This document shows positions 8,843 through 17,566 of a stretch of DNA of 64,000 bases, one piece after another. Numbering within the stretch: the first letter of the stretch is position 1; each line of letters begins with the position of its first letter. Origin of the DNA: Burkholderia sp. WSM2232 (GTDB taxonomy: Bacteria > Pseudomonadota > Gammaproteobacteria > Burkholderiales > Burkholderiaceae); assembly GCF_000472545.1 (NCBI RefSeq), contig NZ_AWZV01000027.1:122-64121 (forward strand). Reading direction: 5' to 3'. The position numbers and the translations under genes were made by a program. Below the pieces are notes generated by a model. It worked only from the letters and a program-made list of their open reading frames with translations, did no database searches and was not told the DNA's origin.

Positions 8843-9868
8843 CTAGTCGAGCTTCAGCACGACGCGGCCATCCACGCGGCCGTTCTTCAGTTCTTCGAAA
8901 ACATGGTTGATGTTCTCGAGCCGGTCGAGATGAATCCGCGCCCGAACGCGGCCTTGCGCGGCAAAGTCGAGCGATTCCTGCAGGTCCCTGCGGGTGCCGA
9001 CTATCGAACCGCGCACGGTGATGCCGTTAAGCACCGTGGAAAAGATCGGCAGCGGAAAGTCGCCGGGCGGCAGGCCGTTCAGCGCAACGGTGCCGCCTCG
9101 CCGTACCATGCCCAGCGCCTGCGCAAACGCGCTGCGCGACACGGCGGTCACGAGTACGCCGTGAGTGCCGCCAATTTCCTTCTGAATCGCAGCGGCCGGG
9201 TCGCACTCCAGCGCATTGAACGTGAGCTCCGCGCCGAGTTCGCGCGCAAGAGCGAGTTTGTCCTCCGCTATGTCGACGGCTGCGACGCGCAAACCCATCG
9301 CAATCGCATATTGAACCGCGACGTGGCCCAGGCCGCCGATTCCCGAAATGGTGATCCATTGACCCGGCCGCGTGTCCGTCACGCGAATGCCTTTATAGAC
9401 GGTCACGCCGGCGCACAGAATCGGCGCGATATCTTCGAACGTAACGGACGCCGGCAGATGGCCGACATAGTTCGGGTCCGCCAGCACATACTCGGCGTAT
9501 CCGCCGTTGACCGAATAACCCGTGTTCTGCTGCTCGTTGCACAGCGTTTCCCAACCGCCCAGGCAATGTTCGCAGTGACCGCACGCGGTATAGAGCCACG
9601 GCACGCCGACGCGATCGCCCTCCTTGATATGCGCGACGCCTTCGCCGACTGCGGCGACATAGCCCACGCCTTCGTGGCCGGGAATGAACGGCAATGACGG
9701 TTTGACCGGCCAGTCGCCGTCGGCGGCGTGCAGGTCGGTGTGACAGACGCCCGACGCCTTTACGTTGACGAGAATCTGACCGCGGCCAGGCCGTGGCACG
9801 GCGACTTCCTCGATATGCAGCGGCGCACCGAATTCGCGAACTACGGCGGCTTTCATCATTTGAGCCAT
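8843..9868 (-). CDS. adhP: Zinc-dependent alcohol dehydrogenase, AdhP type
   Basis: A 341-residue cytosolic NAD-linked alcohol dehydrogenase of the medium-chain family. The catalytic zinc ligands are C42 (GVCHTD), H65-E66 (GHEGVG) and the Cys in the later APILCAGVT segment. The structural zinc lobe has C96, C99, C102 and C110 (CGHCEHC...C). The nucleotide fold shows GIGGLGHVAVQYA. I chose the ATG at 9866-9868 because GGAGAAGCTC precedes it; the open frame extends ten codons further. It is divergent from the CBS-BON protein, with an FNR-like site between, which fits a role in fermentative aldehyde reduction or alcohol oxidation at low oxygen. Confidence 0.93.
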   Translation of the reverse strand: MAQMMKAAVVREFGAPLHIEEVAVPRPGRGQILVNVKASGVCHTDLHAADGDWPVKPSLPFIPGHEGVGYVAAVGEGVAHIKEGDRVGVPWLYTACGHCEHCLGGWETLCNEQQNTGYSVNGGYAEYVLADPNYVGHLPASVTFEDIAPILCAGVTVYKGIRVTDTRPGQWITISGIGGLGHVAVQYAIAMGLRVAAVDIAEDKLALARELGAELTFNALECDPAAAIQKEIGGTHGVLVTAVSRSAFAQALGMVRRGGTVALNGLPPGDFPLPIFSTVLNGITVRGSIVGTRRDLQESLDFAAQGRVRARIHLDRLENINHVFEELKNGRVDGRVVLKLD

Positions 9869-10008
9869 GAGCTTCTCCAGACGATGGTTGGACCGCAATC
9901 AGTATCTGCTCCGCGCACTCGAACGAATTGACATGCGTCAGCCAGGACGCTCGCTGACGGCGCACGGTTGCAGCGCCGGGACCACGGTTGCGTGCAAGGT
10001 CCTTCCGC

Positions 10009-10022
10009 ATGATCCATGTCAA
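10009..10022. promoter_or_regulatory. FNR/ANR-like site in the adhP / CBS-BON divergent region
   Basis: ATGATCCATGTCAA has one mismatch in each half-site against TTGAT-N4-ATCAA. It is centred about 73 bases upstream of the CBS-BON start codon, which suits activation at -41.5 with a 30-base leader, and about 145 bases from the adhP start. Confidence 0.45.
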
Positions 10023-10088
10023 GCGGGGGCAGGCGCCGCCGTCCTAATCTGGAATCACACCATCACCTAATCACTCAGGAGGCTTGCC

Positions 10089-10778
10089 ATGCGCGCATCT
10101 GATGTCATGACCGGCAACGTCATCTCGGTCACACCCGACATGACCATTCGCGAGGTCGCGAGGCTGTTTGTCGAAAAACGTATCAGCGGCGCGCCGGTGC
10201 TCGATCCGGACGGCAGCGTCGTCGGCATGATCAGCGAGGGCGATCTCCTGCGGCGTAGCGAAATAGGCACCGACGAGCGCAGGCGCGTGTCGTGGCTGGA
10301 TTTCTGGTCCGCAAGCCACGAGGCGCGCGACTACGTGAAAACGCATGGCACCAAAGTGGGCGATGTCATGACCACGGACGTGATCACCGTCGAGCCCGAC
10401 ACGCCGCTCGGCGAGGTGGCCGCTATTCTCGAGACCCGCGGCATCAAGCGTGTGCCCGTGACGGAAGCGGGACGGCTCGTCGGCATCGTTAGCCGTGCAA
10501 ATCTCGTGCAGGCACTCGCGAGCGTGCCGGATGAACCGGTTTCGAAGTCCACGCTTTCGGACGCCGAAATCCGCGCGCTGCTGATGGGCGAACTGGCGGG
10601 CCGCAAGTGGGCTTTTGCTGGCCGCAACATTGTCGTGACCGATGGCGTCGTGCATCTGTGGGGCGTGTTTCAGTCGGCCGAGGCGGTGGACGCGGTTCGC
10701 GTCGCGGCGCAAAGCATACCGGGTGTCAAGCGGATCGAAGACCACACCGAGCCGTATCAGGTAATGCCGGGCATTTGA
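10089..10778 (+). CDS. CBS-domain pair with C-terminal BON domain
   Basis: A 229-residue soluble protein. The first CBS motif is at residues about 1-60 (DVMTGNVISVTPDMTIREVA; GMISEGDLL) and the second at about 92-145 (VGDVMTTDVITVEPDTPLGE; GIVSRANLV). The C-terminus (about 160-225) is a BON-like fold (GRNIVVTDGVVHLWGVFQSA; GVKRIEDH). CBS pairs bind adenosine nucleotides and act as energy sensors; BON is found in stress and envelope proteins. A strong AGGAGG precedes the ATG. It is followed 52 bases later by a universal stress protein, suggesting one transcript. Confidence 0.9.
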   Translation: MRASDVMTGNVISVTPDMTIREVARLFVEKRISGAPVLDPDGSVVGMISEGDLLRRSEIGTDERRRVSWLDFWSASHEARDYVKTHGTKVGDVMTTDVITVEPDTPLGEVAAILETRGIKRVPVTEAGRLVGIVSRANLVQALASVPDEPVSKSTLSDAEIRALLMGELAGRKWAFAGRNIVVTDGVVHLWGVFQSAEAVDAVRVAAQSIPGVKRIEDHTEPYQVMPGI

Positions 10779-10830
10779 AAAAACGACGGGCGGCGCAAGC
10801 GCGCCAGCCGAACCGCATGGAGACAGCATC

Positions 10831-11784
10831 ATGAGTTCAAGCGAGCGCGGCGCCGACGGCGCCGCCGCAATCAGGCGGATTCTCGTTGCCGTGGACGCTT
10901 CGCCGGAATCGGCGCGCGCAGCGGACTATGTATGCCACATGACGCTGCCCGGTGCGCTGATCCGCATTGTGAGCGTGGCGGAAAATCCTCGCGTGCTGTT
11001 GCCGCTCGGATCGATGACGGACGCAGAGTTGCAGCTCGCGCGAACCGAACTCGCGCGCGACGCCGAACAGGCCGTGGCGCGCGCGAAAAAGATGTTCGCG
11101 GACGCGGGCATCGAGGTCGAGTCGGGCGTGATCGAGATTGCAAGGCAGGGCGGTTACACGGCGAACGCGCTGATCGATGCGGCGGCACAATGGGGTGCAG
11201 ATCTGCTGGTGCTCGGCGCGCGTCAGCATCACGGCATGATGCGCTGGGTGGAGGGCACCGTGTCGGAGTTCGTCACCACGCGCGCGCTGTGTTCGATACT
11301 CATCGTGCCTGCCGGCTATGAGGCAGACATCGGGCCATCGCCTCAGCGGATTCTCTTTGCTCTTGACGGCAGCGTGGCGTCGCTGGATGCGCTGTACGCG
11401 GGTTGCCGGCTCGCCCGCCCGGACTCGCGTTTGCGCGCGATCTATGTGGTCGACCGTGCAGTGCGGTTGACGGATTTCGTGCCGATCCATGTTCTCGAGG
11501 AGGCTTTCATCGAAGAAGGCGAGGCGGCTATGGCGAGAGCGAGAAGCGTCTTCGAAACGGTCGGCAACACGGCGGAGACCGCGCTTGTCAAAACCGAGCC
11601 TGTCAGCGACGACGTGTCGCACGCCATCGTGCGCGATGCCGAACGGTGGCATGCGGACCTGCTGGTTCTGGGCACGCATGGACGACGCGGCGTCGCACGC
11701 TGGCTGCTGGGTAGCGTCGCGGCGCGCACGGCGCGCCTTGCCCGTACTCCGGTGCTGCTCGCGCGGCCCCTGCCCGACGCATGA
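10831..11784 (+). CDS. Universal stress protein with two UspA domains
   Basis: A 317-residue tandem UspA protein. Domain one (about 11-155) starts RRILVAVDASPESARAADYV and ends with a glycine-rich nucleotide loop region (LLVLGARQHHGMMRWVEGTV). Domain two (about 168-315) starts QRILFALDGSVASLDALYAG and has the clear ATP-type motif GTHGRRGVARWLLGSVA. Tandem UspA proteins of this length in Burkholderia and Pseudomonas are commonly induced by oxygen limitation. The ATG follows GGAGACAGCATC. It is in line with the CBS-BON gene upstream. Confidence 0.92.
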   Translation: MSSSERGADGAAAIRRILVAVDASPESARAADYVCHMTLPGALIRIVSVAENPRVLLPLGSMTDAELQLARTELARDAEQAVARAKKMFADAGIEVESGVIEIARQGGYTANALIDAAAQWGADLLVLGARQHHGMMRWVEGTVSEFVTTRALCSILIVPAGYEADIGPSPQRILFALDGSVASLDALYAGCRLARPDSRLRAIYVVDRAVRLTDFVPIHVLEEAFIEEGEAAMARARSVFETVGNTAETALVKTEPVSDDVSHAIVRDAERWHADLLVLGTHGRRGVARWLLGSVAARTARLARTPVLLARPLPDA

Positions 11785-11888
11785 ACCGGCGGGCGGCAGG
11801 CGTGCACCTGAGTGCTGCGATATCGACTTGATTCGATTGGCGCATGCGTCGGCTACAGTGGCAAAATCGCAGAAAAAATGGAGGCCAC

Positions 11889-12335
11889 GTGTCGATCGAT
11901 ATCGCTAATTTCACGCCCGGCTGGTCGCTGACCGGCGGCCTCGCGATCGGGACCGCCGTCGCGGTGCTCGTCCTGTTCAACGGGCGAATTGCCGGCATTA
12001 GCGGCATTCTGGGTGGTCTGGTGAGCGCGTTGTTCGGTTCACAGCGCAGCGACACCGGGTGGCGTGTCGCGTTTCTGGCGGGGCTCGTTGCGGCGCCTGT
12101 GCTTGCGCATTTGCTGGGTGAATCGGTCGTGCTGGACATCGGCGCCGGCTGGGGCCAGTTGCTCGTGGCCGGCTTTCTCGTCGGCCTCGGCACGCGCTAT
12201 GCGGGCGGTTGCACGAGCGGACATGGCGTCTGCGGAATTTCGCGCGGCTCTCTGCGTTCGGTGGTCGCCACGGCCACCTTCATGGTGGCCGGCTTCCTGA
12301 CGGTCTTCGTATATCGACATGTGCTGGGAGGCTGA
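11889..12335 (+). CDS. YeeE/YedE-family membrane protein, first half
   Basis: A 148-residue inner-membrane protein with about four helices. It contains the family motif GGCTSGHGVCG near residue 103 (RYAGGCTSGHGVCGISRGS), whose cysteine is used in sulfur-compound transport (thiosulfate in the TsuA branch). I chose the GTG at 11889 because GGAGG lies four bases upstream; an upstream ATG adds 15 residues without a site. The stop is followed one base later by a second YeeE gene, so the two probably form one transporter made of two half-size subunits. Confidence 0.88.
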   Translation: MSIDIANFTPGWSLTGGLAIGTAVAVLVLFNGRIAGISGILGGLVSALFGSQRSDTGWRVAFLAGLVAAPVLAHLLGESVVLDIGAGWGQLLVAGFLVGLGTRYAGGCTSGHGVCGISRGSLRSVVATATFMVAGFLTVFVYRHVLGG

Positions 12336-12336
12336 C

Positions 12337-12768
12337 GTGGCGAAGCTGACTGCGTTGCTTTCCGGGCTACTGTTCGGTGTCGGCCTGATGATCTCGGGTA
12401 TGGCCAATCCGGCGAAAGTGCTCGGCTTTCTCGATCTCGCCGGAAAGTGGGACCCGTCGCTCGCTTTTGTCATGGGCGGCGCGTTGGCCGTCGGCGTGGT
12501 CGCGTTCTGGCTGGCCAGACGCCGTACTAAATCGCTGCTCGGCCTGCCCATGCAAATCCCCGCGAGTTCCGCCGTGAGCCCGAGGCTGATTGTGGGCAGC
12601 GCGCTGTTCGGCATCGGCTGGGGGCTGGCCGGGTTTTGTCCGGGCCCTGCTCTCGTCGCATTGGGCGCGGGTTGTCCAAAAGCCTGGGTGTTTGTCGCCG
12701 CGATGTTGGGCGGCATGGCGGCGTTCGAACTCGTCGAGCGCGCGAAGCCGCGCCGCCAGCACGCATGA
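12337..12768 (+). CDS. YeeE/YedE-family membrane protein, second half
   Basis: A 143-residue inner-membrane protein, start GTG at 12337 with GGGAGG five bases upstream and only one base after the previous stop. It contains GLLFGVGLMISGMANPAKVLGFLDL and the C-terminal motif GWGLAGFCPGPALVALGAG, with the conserved cysteine. Same family as the preceding gene. The arrangement is known from several proteobacteria, where the pair lies near persulfide or rhodanese genes; here no such gene adjoins. Confidence 0.88.
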   Translation: MAKLTALLSGLLFGVGLMISGMANPAKVLGFLDLAGKWDPSLAFVMGGALAVGVVAFWLARRRTKSLLGLPMQIPASSAVSPRLIVGSALFGIGWGLAGFCPGPALVALGAGCPKAWVFVAAMLGGMAAFELVERAKPRRQHA

Positions 12769-12777
12769 CGGTAATGT

Positions 12778-13101
12778 CTACAGCGGCGTGGAACGCACCG
12801 CATTGCCATAGGTGCTGACGATTCGCGCGTCCTGTTCCGCGGCGGAAAAAAGCTCCCACTCGAGACCGTTGACATCGACGCTGCTCGAATACGCCGCAGC
12901 GCTATCGTCTTCGAATCCGACATGGCGCAACTGGCCCGCCTGCGCCGGTGTTTCGTTAATCGAAAAGTTGAGCAGATCCGTGCGCCACATCGCGTACTTG
13001 CCCGGCACGATGGCGGACGGCGGTTGTCCGAGGCGCCGGCTGTAGTCGGCAATGGATTCGTCGAGATTCGCAACAGCCAGTGCAATGTGAAAGCGCTTCA
13101 T
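12778..13101 (-). CDS. VOC-superfamily (glyoxalase-like) protein
   Basis: A 107-residue protein with the vicinal-oxygen-chelate pattern: FHIALAVANLDESIADYSRRLGQ at the start, then LLNFSINETP and LRHVGFEDDS. Size fits a single VOC module that dimerises. The ATG at 13101 (MKRFHIALAV) begins the conserved region; the open frame continues upstream without a better start. The 3' end is nine bases from the convergent YeeE gene. Substrate is not deducible. The next minus-strand gene upstream is a LysR regulator. Confidence 0.8.
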   Translation of the reverse strand: MKRFHIALAVANLDESIADYSRRLGQPPSAIVPGKYAMWRTDLLNFSINETPAQAGQLRHVGFEDDSAAAYSSSVDVNGLEWELFSAAEQDARIVSTYGNAVRSTPL

Positions 13102-13251
13102 GATTGGCTCAGGGCGGTGGTGGAGGGTTGATGGTCGAGGACGGGTGGTCGGGTAGTCGGGTAGTGCGATCGACCATGACAGGCTCCAATCGTAAGCACT
13201 GTCCACTCGCGCAACCAGCCAGGCGTTTATGCTGGTATGGGTGTTACCCGG

Positions 13252-14139
13252 TTACTGGGTTGCCCGGGCCGGTCGTGCATCTGCCGCATCGGCCTTGTGC
13301 GCGAACGCCTGCACGATCGCGCTGCCCAGTTCATCGGCGATGCGGGGCGAGGGGCCGCCCACAGCGAACATCGTGAACTCGACATCCGGAAGCGCAGGCA
13401 GACCTTCATCGGGCGGCATCACGCGCAAGCCGTTCACAAGTTGCGTATGGACCATCGGCGTGACCGCGAAGCCGGCTTGCGCCGCAGCCCGCAAACCGGC
13501 GACGCTCGAGCCCACGAGCGCGATCCGGTAGTCCACGCCGCCACGCGCGAGGGCGGCGAGCGCGGCTTCGCGATACGGGCACGGTTCGGGGAACAGCGCG
13601 AGCGGTACGGGCACGCCCCGCGCAAGCGACGACCATTCCGCACCCACCCACACCGGAGGCTCGCGCCACAGCACCTGCCCGGCACGACCACCGTCGCAGC
13701 GGCCGCCGATCACCACGTCGAGCTCACCCTGGTCCATTGCGACCAGCAGATCGGCGGGAATGCCTACGCGCACACTGAAAGCGATGCGCGGATAGCGCAC
13801 GGCAAACGCCTGCATCACGTTCATCAGCCGCACATTGGAAAGGTCTTCGGACAGGCCGACGCGAACCTCGCCGTGGCTGGGCTCGCGCGACAGTTGCGCC
13901 TGCGCATCCTGATTGAGCGCAAGAATCGCGCGCGCGTAGCCAAGCAGCAACTCGCCGTCCGCAGTGAGCGCGACCGAGCGCGTGGTGCGCGCCAGCAGTT
14001 CGCGGCCGATCTGGTTTTCCAGGCGCCGCACGTGCGCGCTCACCGCGGATTGCGTCAGATTCAGACGCGCGGCGGCATGCGTGAAGCCGCCTTCCTTCAC
14101 GACCGCCACAAACGAGCGCAACAGGACGGTATCGAACAC
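13252..14139 (-). CDS. LysR-family regulator
   Basis: A 295-residue LysR protein. Helix-turn-helix: LLRSFVAVVKEGGFTHAAAR then LNLTQSAVSAHVRRLE; effector domain begins near residue 90 (HGEVRVGLSEDLSNVRLMNV). It is divergent from an azoreductase-type flavoprotein gene, and the 125-base gap contains a perfect 15-base inverted repeat beginning only 17 bases from the LysR ATG. This arrangement strongly suggests that it controls the flavoprotein and itself, possibly responding to quinones or other electrophiles. Confidence 0.92.
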   Translation of the reverse strand: MFDTVLLRSFVAVVKEGGFTHAAARLNLTQSAVSAHVRRLENQIGRELLARTTRSVALTADGELLLGYARAILALNQDAQAQLSREPSHGEVRVGLSEDLSNVRLMNVMQAFAVRYPRIAFSVRVGIPADLLVAMDQGELDVVIGGRCDGGRAGQVLWREPPVWVGAEWSSLARGVPVPLALFPEPCPYREAALAALARGGVDYRIALVGSSVAGLRAAAQAGFAVTPMVHTQLVNGLRVMPPDEGLPALPDVEFTMFAVGGPSPRIADELGSAIVQAFAHKADAADARPARATQ

Positions 14140-14155
14140 GGCATGCTCTCCTCGG

Positions 14156-14194
14156 GTGGACCGATTCAGTGCGATTGCGACTGAATCGGTCCAC
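14156..14194. promoter_or_regulatory. Perfect 15-base inverted repeat, candidate operator
   Basis: GTGGACCGATTCAGT (14156-14170) and ACTGAATCGGTCCAC (14180-14194) are exact reverse complements separated by nine bases. The site lies in the divergent LysR/azoreductase promoter region, ending about 70 bases before the azoreductase start. The symmetry is far longer than a typical LysR T-N11-A box. Confidence 0.7.
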
Positions 14195-14264
14195 TATACT
14201 TCGTTTAAATTTCTCTTTGAAATATGTTGTGATTGCTGCACCCCAACCCGTGTGGAGCAATCTC

Positions 14265-14915
14265 ATGCCGACCCTGCTGCATGTCGAATCGTCACCGCGT
14301 AAGACGCGGTCCGCGTCCCTCGAAGTGGCGCACGTTTATCTGGACACCTATTGGGAAGTGCATCCCGATCCTCGCATCGACGTACTGGATTTGTGGTCGA
14401 CCGAATTGCCGGAATTCGACGGCGACACGCTCGAGGCCAAGTACGCCGACCTGAGCGGCGCGGCCCTTACCGAAGGACAGCAGCAGGCGTGGTCCCGGAT
14501 CCGCCAGCTCGCGCAGCGCTTGCACGACGCCGACACGCTGCTGTTTTCCGTGCCGCTGTGGAATTTCTCGATTCCGTACAAGCTCAAGCATTTCATCGAC
14601 GTCGTATCGCAGCGAAACGTGCTCTTCTCGTTCGACGAGCGAGGGCTCACCGGCCTGCTGCGCGGCAAGAACGCCGTGGTGATCTACGCGCGCGGTCTCG
14701 ATTATTCAATCGACTCGATCACACCCGCGCATTCGTTCGATTATCAGCGGCCGTTCATGGAGGCGTGGCTGCGCTCGGTCGGCGTGACGGATGTCGAATC
14801 GATCATCGTCGAGAAGACGCTGCTGGGAGCGGAGGTCGATCGCGCGGCGCGCCAGGCTGCGTGCGAGCAGGCCGTGGCTCTCGCAAGGTCGAGCGCTGTT
14901 TGTGCTGCGAAGTAA
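14265..14915 (+). CDS. FMN-dependent NADH-azoreductase-like flavoprotein
   Basis: A 216-residue protein of the flavodoxin-like AzoR family: MPTLLHVESSPRKTRSASLE (phosphate-binding loop), FSVPLWNFSIPYKLKHFIDV (isoalloxazine contact) and a late helix. Members reduce quinones and azo compounds with NAD(P)H in the cytoplasm and protect against electrophiles. I chose the ATG at 14265, which follows GTGGAGCAATCTC; the open frame extends upstream through the operator region. Divergent from a LysR gene, as is common for azoR-type genes. Confidence 0.88.
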   Translation: MPTLLHVESSPRKTRSASLEVAHVYLDTYWEVHPDPRIDVLDLWSTELPEFDGDTLEAKYADLSGAALTEGQQQAWSRIRQLAQRLHDADTLLFSVPLWNFSIPYKLKHFIDVVSQRNVLFSFDERGLTGLLRGKNAVVIYARGLDYSIDSITPAHSFDYQRPFMEAWLRSVGVTDVESIIVEKTLLGAEVDRAARQAACEQAVALARSSAVCAAK

Positions 14916-15017
14916 GTCACGCCGTGCAAGGGCTGGAGCGTCGCCGCGGCTGGTGACGCTTGTCTGCTTTGGAGCGGTTTGCTGTGCATGGTTTGTTCGC
15001 TGTCAGTTTACGTAACA

Positions 15018-15036
15018 AATGTTACGTTATATCATT
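15018..15036. promoter_or_regulatory. Candidate Zur box 1
   Basis: AATGTTACGTTATATCATT resembles the proteobacterial Zur consensus, in which AATGTTATA and its mirror flank an A/T centre. It is followed about 90 bases later by a second palindrome and then by a ZnuD-like receptor gene, the usual target of Zur. Confidence 0.45.
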
Positions 15037-15123
15037 CGATCGCTTTGAGCAGGACGAGTCGCCCGCTGTTGCGCCGCACGTCCCATCGCTCAATGTCGGC
15101 CCGGAATAGTCTGCCTACGAAAT

Positions 15124-15141
15124 GCAACGTTATAACGTTGC
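15124..15141. promoter_or_regulatory. Candidate Zur box 2, perfect 18-base palindrome
   Basis: GCAACGTTATAACGTTGC is perfectly self-complementary and has the GTTATAAC core seen in Zur operators. It lies 19 to 79 bases before the three possible start codons of the TonB receptor, where a repressor would block transcription or initiation. Confidence 0.5.
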
Positions 15142-15177
15142 GTTAATGGCGGTCCCGGTGTGCAAGCGAATCCCAAA

Positions 15178-17289
15178 ATGACCGTGAACAAAAACTCTCG
15201 ACGCATTCGACGCACAAGCATGCGTGCGCTTCGGCTGTCGCCGCTTTCTCTCGCGCTGGTCGCCGCATTGGCCCATGCGCAGTCCTCTAACCCGGCTCCG
15301 GCGCAGAATGCGGCCCAGACGCCAGCAGGCTCTCTTGCTCCGGTGTTCGTCACCGCGAATCCGTTGGGCGATAGCGACCTGATCGCTCCCGCGACCGCGT
15401 TGTACGGCGACGCGCTCACGCGCCGTCAGACCAACTCGCTCGGCGAGACGCTAAACGGTCTGCCCGGCGTGTCGACCACGACTTATGGTCCGATGGTGGG
15501 GCGGCCCATCATTCGCGGCATGGACGGCGACCGCATCCGCCTGCTGCAAAACGGCGTGGCTGCGTGGGACGCGTCGTCGTTGTCTTACGATCACGCAGTT
15601 CCGCAAGAGTCGCTCACTGTGGAGCGCGTCGAGATCGTGCGCGGACCGGCCGCGCTGCTGTACGGCGGCAATGCAATCGGCGGCGTGGTGAACACGATCG
15701 ACAACCGGATTCCGCGCGAGCCGATCAAGGGGCTGACCGGCGGCGTCGATGCGAGCTATGGCGGCGCGAACGACGCGCGCGCCGGCGCGGCGCAGGTGGA
15801 AGGCGGCAACGGGCAGTTCGCCTTTCACGTCGACGCATTCGACCGCGAAACGAGCAAGGAGCGCATTCCCGGCTTTGCGCATTCGGACCGCCAGCGCGCG
15901 CTCGACGGTCCCAACGCGGACGAGGCCTACGGCAGCCTGCCGAACAGCGACGGCCGCTGGCATGGCGGTGCGCTCGGCGGCGCCTACACATGGGCCGACG
16001 GTTATGCGGGCCTGTCGTACAACGGCTACGAAGCGAACTACGGCTCGGTCGCCGAGGACGACGTGCGGCTGCGCATGCACCAGGACCACGTAGCGTTTGC
16101 ATCGGAAGTGCGCAACCTGCGCGGACCGTTTTCGCAACTCAAATTCGACTTCGGCTATACGGACTACGAGCACAAGGAAATCGACAACGGCGAGACCAGC
16201 ACGACGTTCCGCAATCATGGATACGAGGCACGCATCGAGGCGCGCCATCGCAAGATGGGTCCGTTCGAGGGCGCGCTCGGTGTTCAGCTCAGCCAGAACA
16301 CTTTCTCCGCTTTGGGCGATGAGACACTCGTGCCGACCACGCAAACCACGAACGTCGCGCTGTTCGGCCTCGAAGAGTGGAACGTGACGGATGCGTTCAA
16401 GCTGAGCGCAGGCCTTCGCTACGAGCACGTCAAACAGCAGCCGACGGCGGCCGGCAACGACAAGTTCGCGAGCGCGCGCGACCGCGACTTCAACGCGGTG
16501 AGCGCATCGCTCGGTGCGCTCTACAAGTTGACGCCGCTGTGGTCCGTGGCGGGCAACGTCGGTTACACGGAACGTGCGCCCGCGCTGTACGAGTTGTATG
16601 CCAACGGTCCTCACGACGCGACCGGCCAGTTCCTGGTCGGCGATCCGGATGCGCAGAAAGAAAAGGCCGTGTCGACCGATCTGTCGCTGCGGTTCGCGAG
16701 CGGCCCCAACAAGGGCAGTGTCGGCGTGTTTTACAGCCGCTTCAAAAATTATCTGACCGAGTTCAACACAGGGCGGCTCGTGGACGACTCCGATCAGGTC
16801 GTCGCGCCCGGTACTGACGATGCGTTGAACGAAGCCGTGTATCGCGGCGTGCGTGCGGAGTTCTACGGTGTCGAACTGGACGGCAAGTGGCGCGTTTTTC
16901 AGAAAGGCCCGCACCAGGTGGACGTGGAGTTCACTGGCGACTACACGCATGCGCGCAACATGGACAACGACCAGCCGCTGCCGCGCATTTCGCCGCTGCG
17001 CGCCACAGTGGCTCTCGACTACGGCTATGGTCCATTCGGTGCGCGCGCCGAACTGCAACACGCGTGGGGTCAGCACCGCGTACCCGAGAACGATCTGCCG
17101 ACGGCCAGTTATACCAGGCTCGGCTTGCTTCTCACCTACAAGTTCCGCGTTGGCGCGACCAACTGGCTAGCCTATCTACGCGGCGATAACCTGACCAACC
17201 AGGACATCCGCTATGCGAGTTCGGTGGTGCGGGACATCGCACCCGAAGGTGGCCGAAGCGTGATGGTGGGCTTGCGCACGCGGTTCTGA
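15178..17289 (+). CDS. TonB-dependent outer-membrane receptor, ZnuD-like (zinc uptake)
   Basis: A 703-residue receptor. After the signal peptide (core LSPLSLALVAALAHA) comes a plug domain with GETLNGLPGVSTTTYGPMVG, RPIIRGMDGDRIRLLQNGVA and VERVEIVRGPAALLYGGNAI; this wording matches the ZnuD group. The beta-barrel includes a GYTDYEHKEIDNGE segment and ends with RTRF, a proper outer-membrane terminus. ZnuD receptors import free zinc (or haem in some reports). Two Zur-like palindromes precede the gene, consistent with zinc regulation. Start is uncertain: GTG 15160, ATG 15178 and ATG 15220 are in frame, none with a strong Shine-Dalgarno; the last gives a conventional short signal peptide. No TonB/ExbBD or ZnuABC genes are near. 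Confidence 0.88.
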   Translation: MTVNKNSRRIRRTSMRALRLSPLSLALVAALAHAQSSNPAPAQNAAQTPAGSLAPVFVTANPLGDSDLIAPATALYGDALTRRQTNSLGETLNGLPGVSTTTYGPMVGRPIIRGMDGDRIRLLQNGVAAWDASSLSYDHAVPQESLTVERVEIVRGPAALLYGGNAIGGVVNTIDNRIPREPIKGLTGGVDASYGGANDARAGAAQVEGGNGQFAFHVDAFDRETSKERIPGFAHSDRQRALDGPNADEAYGSLPNSDGRWHGGALGGAYTWADGYAGLSYNGYEANYGSVAEDDVRLRMHQDHVAFASEVRNLRGPFSQLKFDFGYTDYEHKEIDNGETSTTFRNHGYEARIEARHRKMGPFEGALGVQLSQNTFSALGDETLVPTTQTTNVALFGLEEWNVTDAFKLSAGLRYEHVKQQPTAAGNDKFASARDRDFNAVSASLGALYKLTPLWSVAGNVGYTERAPALYELYANGPHDATGQFLVGDPDAQKEKAVSTDLSLRFASGPNKGSVGVFYSRFKNYLTEFNTGRLVDDSDQVVAPGTDDALNEAVYRGVRAEFYGVELDGKWRVFQKGPHQVDVEFTGDYTHARNMDNDQPLPRISPLRATVALDYGYGPFGARAELQHAWGQHRVPENDLPTASYTRLGLLLTYKFRVGATNWLAYLRGDNLTNQDIRYASSVVRDIAPEGGRSVMVGLRTRF

Positions 17290-17566
17290 CACGCAGCCAT
17301 AGTCGCATCTGTCATGACACGAAGGCGGAGCCTCGGCGGCCGCCTCGCACAGCCCGCAACAGGCACGCTCCACAGCTCCCGGACGACGACCATACAAATC
17401 GACGCGTTAGCGGCACAAGAACAGTTTGTTTATGCCGTCGGCCTTTTTTTGTCGGCGCTTTTTGCAGACCATGCCGACATACGATGCTGCTAACGAGACT
17501 TGGGAAATTCTCCCGCCGCGTACGGAACGTTGCCTAGATCACTAAACATCTGCGGAGCCAATTGAC

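Noticed and set aside
8589..8846. 85-residue plus-strand ORF between two minus-strand genes
   Set aside because: No Shine-Dalgarno or recognisable domain, and it runs into the adhP 3' end.
9970..10005. Sigma-54 promoter for adhP on the minus strand
   Set aside because: The only GG-N10-GC match has poor -24 and -12 boxes (TGGTCC and CTGC).
15451..17076. 541-residue ORF antisense to the TonB receptor
   Set aside because: It mirrors the receptor's coding strand and has no signal peptide, domain or start site.
17440..17475. Terminator after the TonB receptor (GCCGTCGGC followed by T7)
   Set aside because: The stem is only four pairs and lies 150 bases past the stop, too weak to call.
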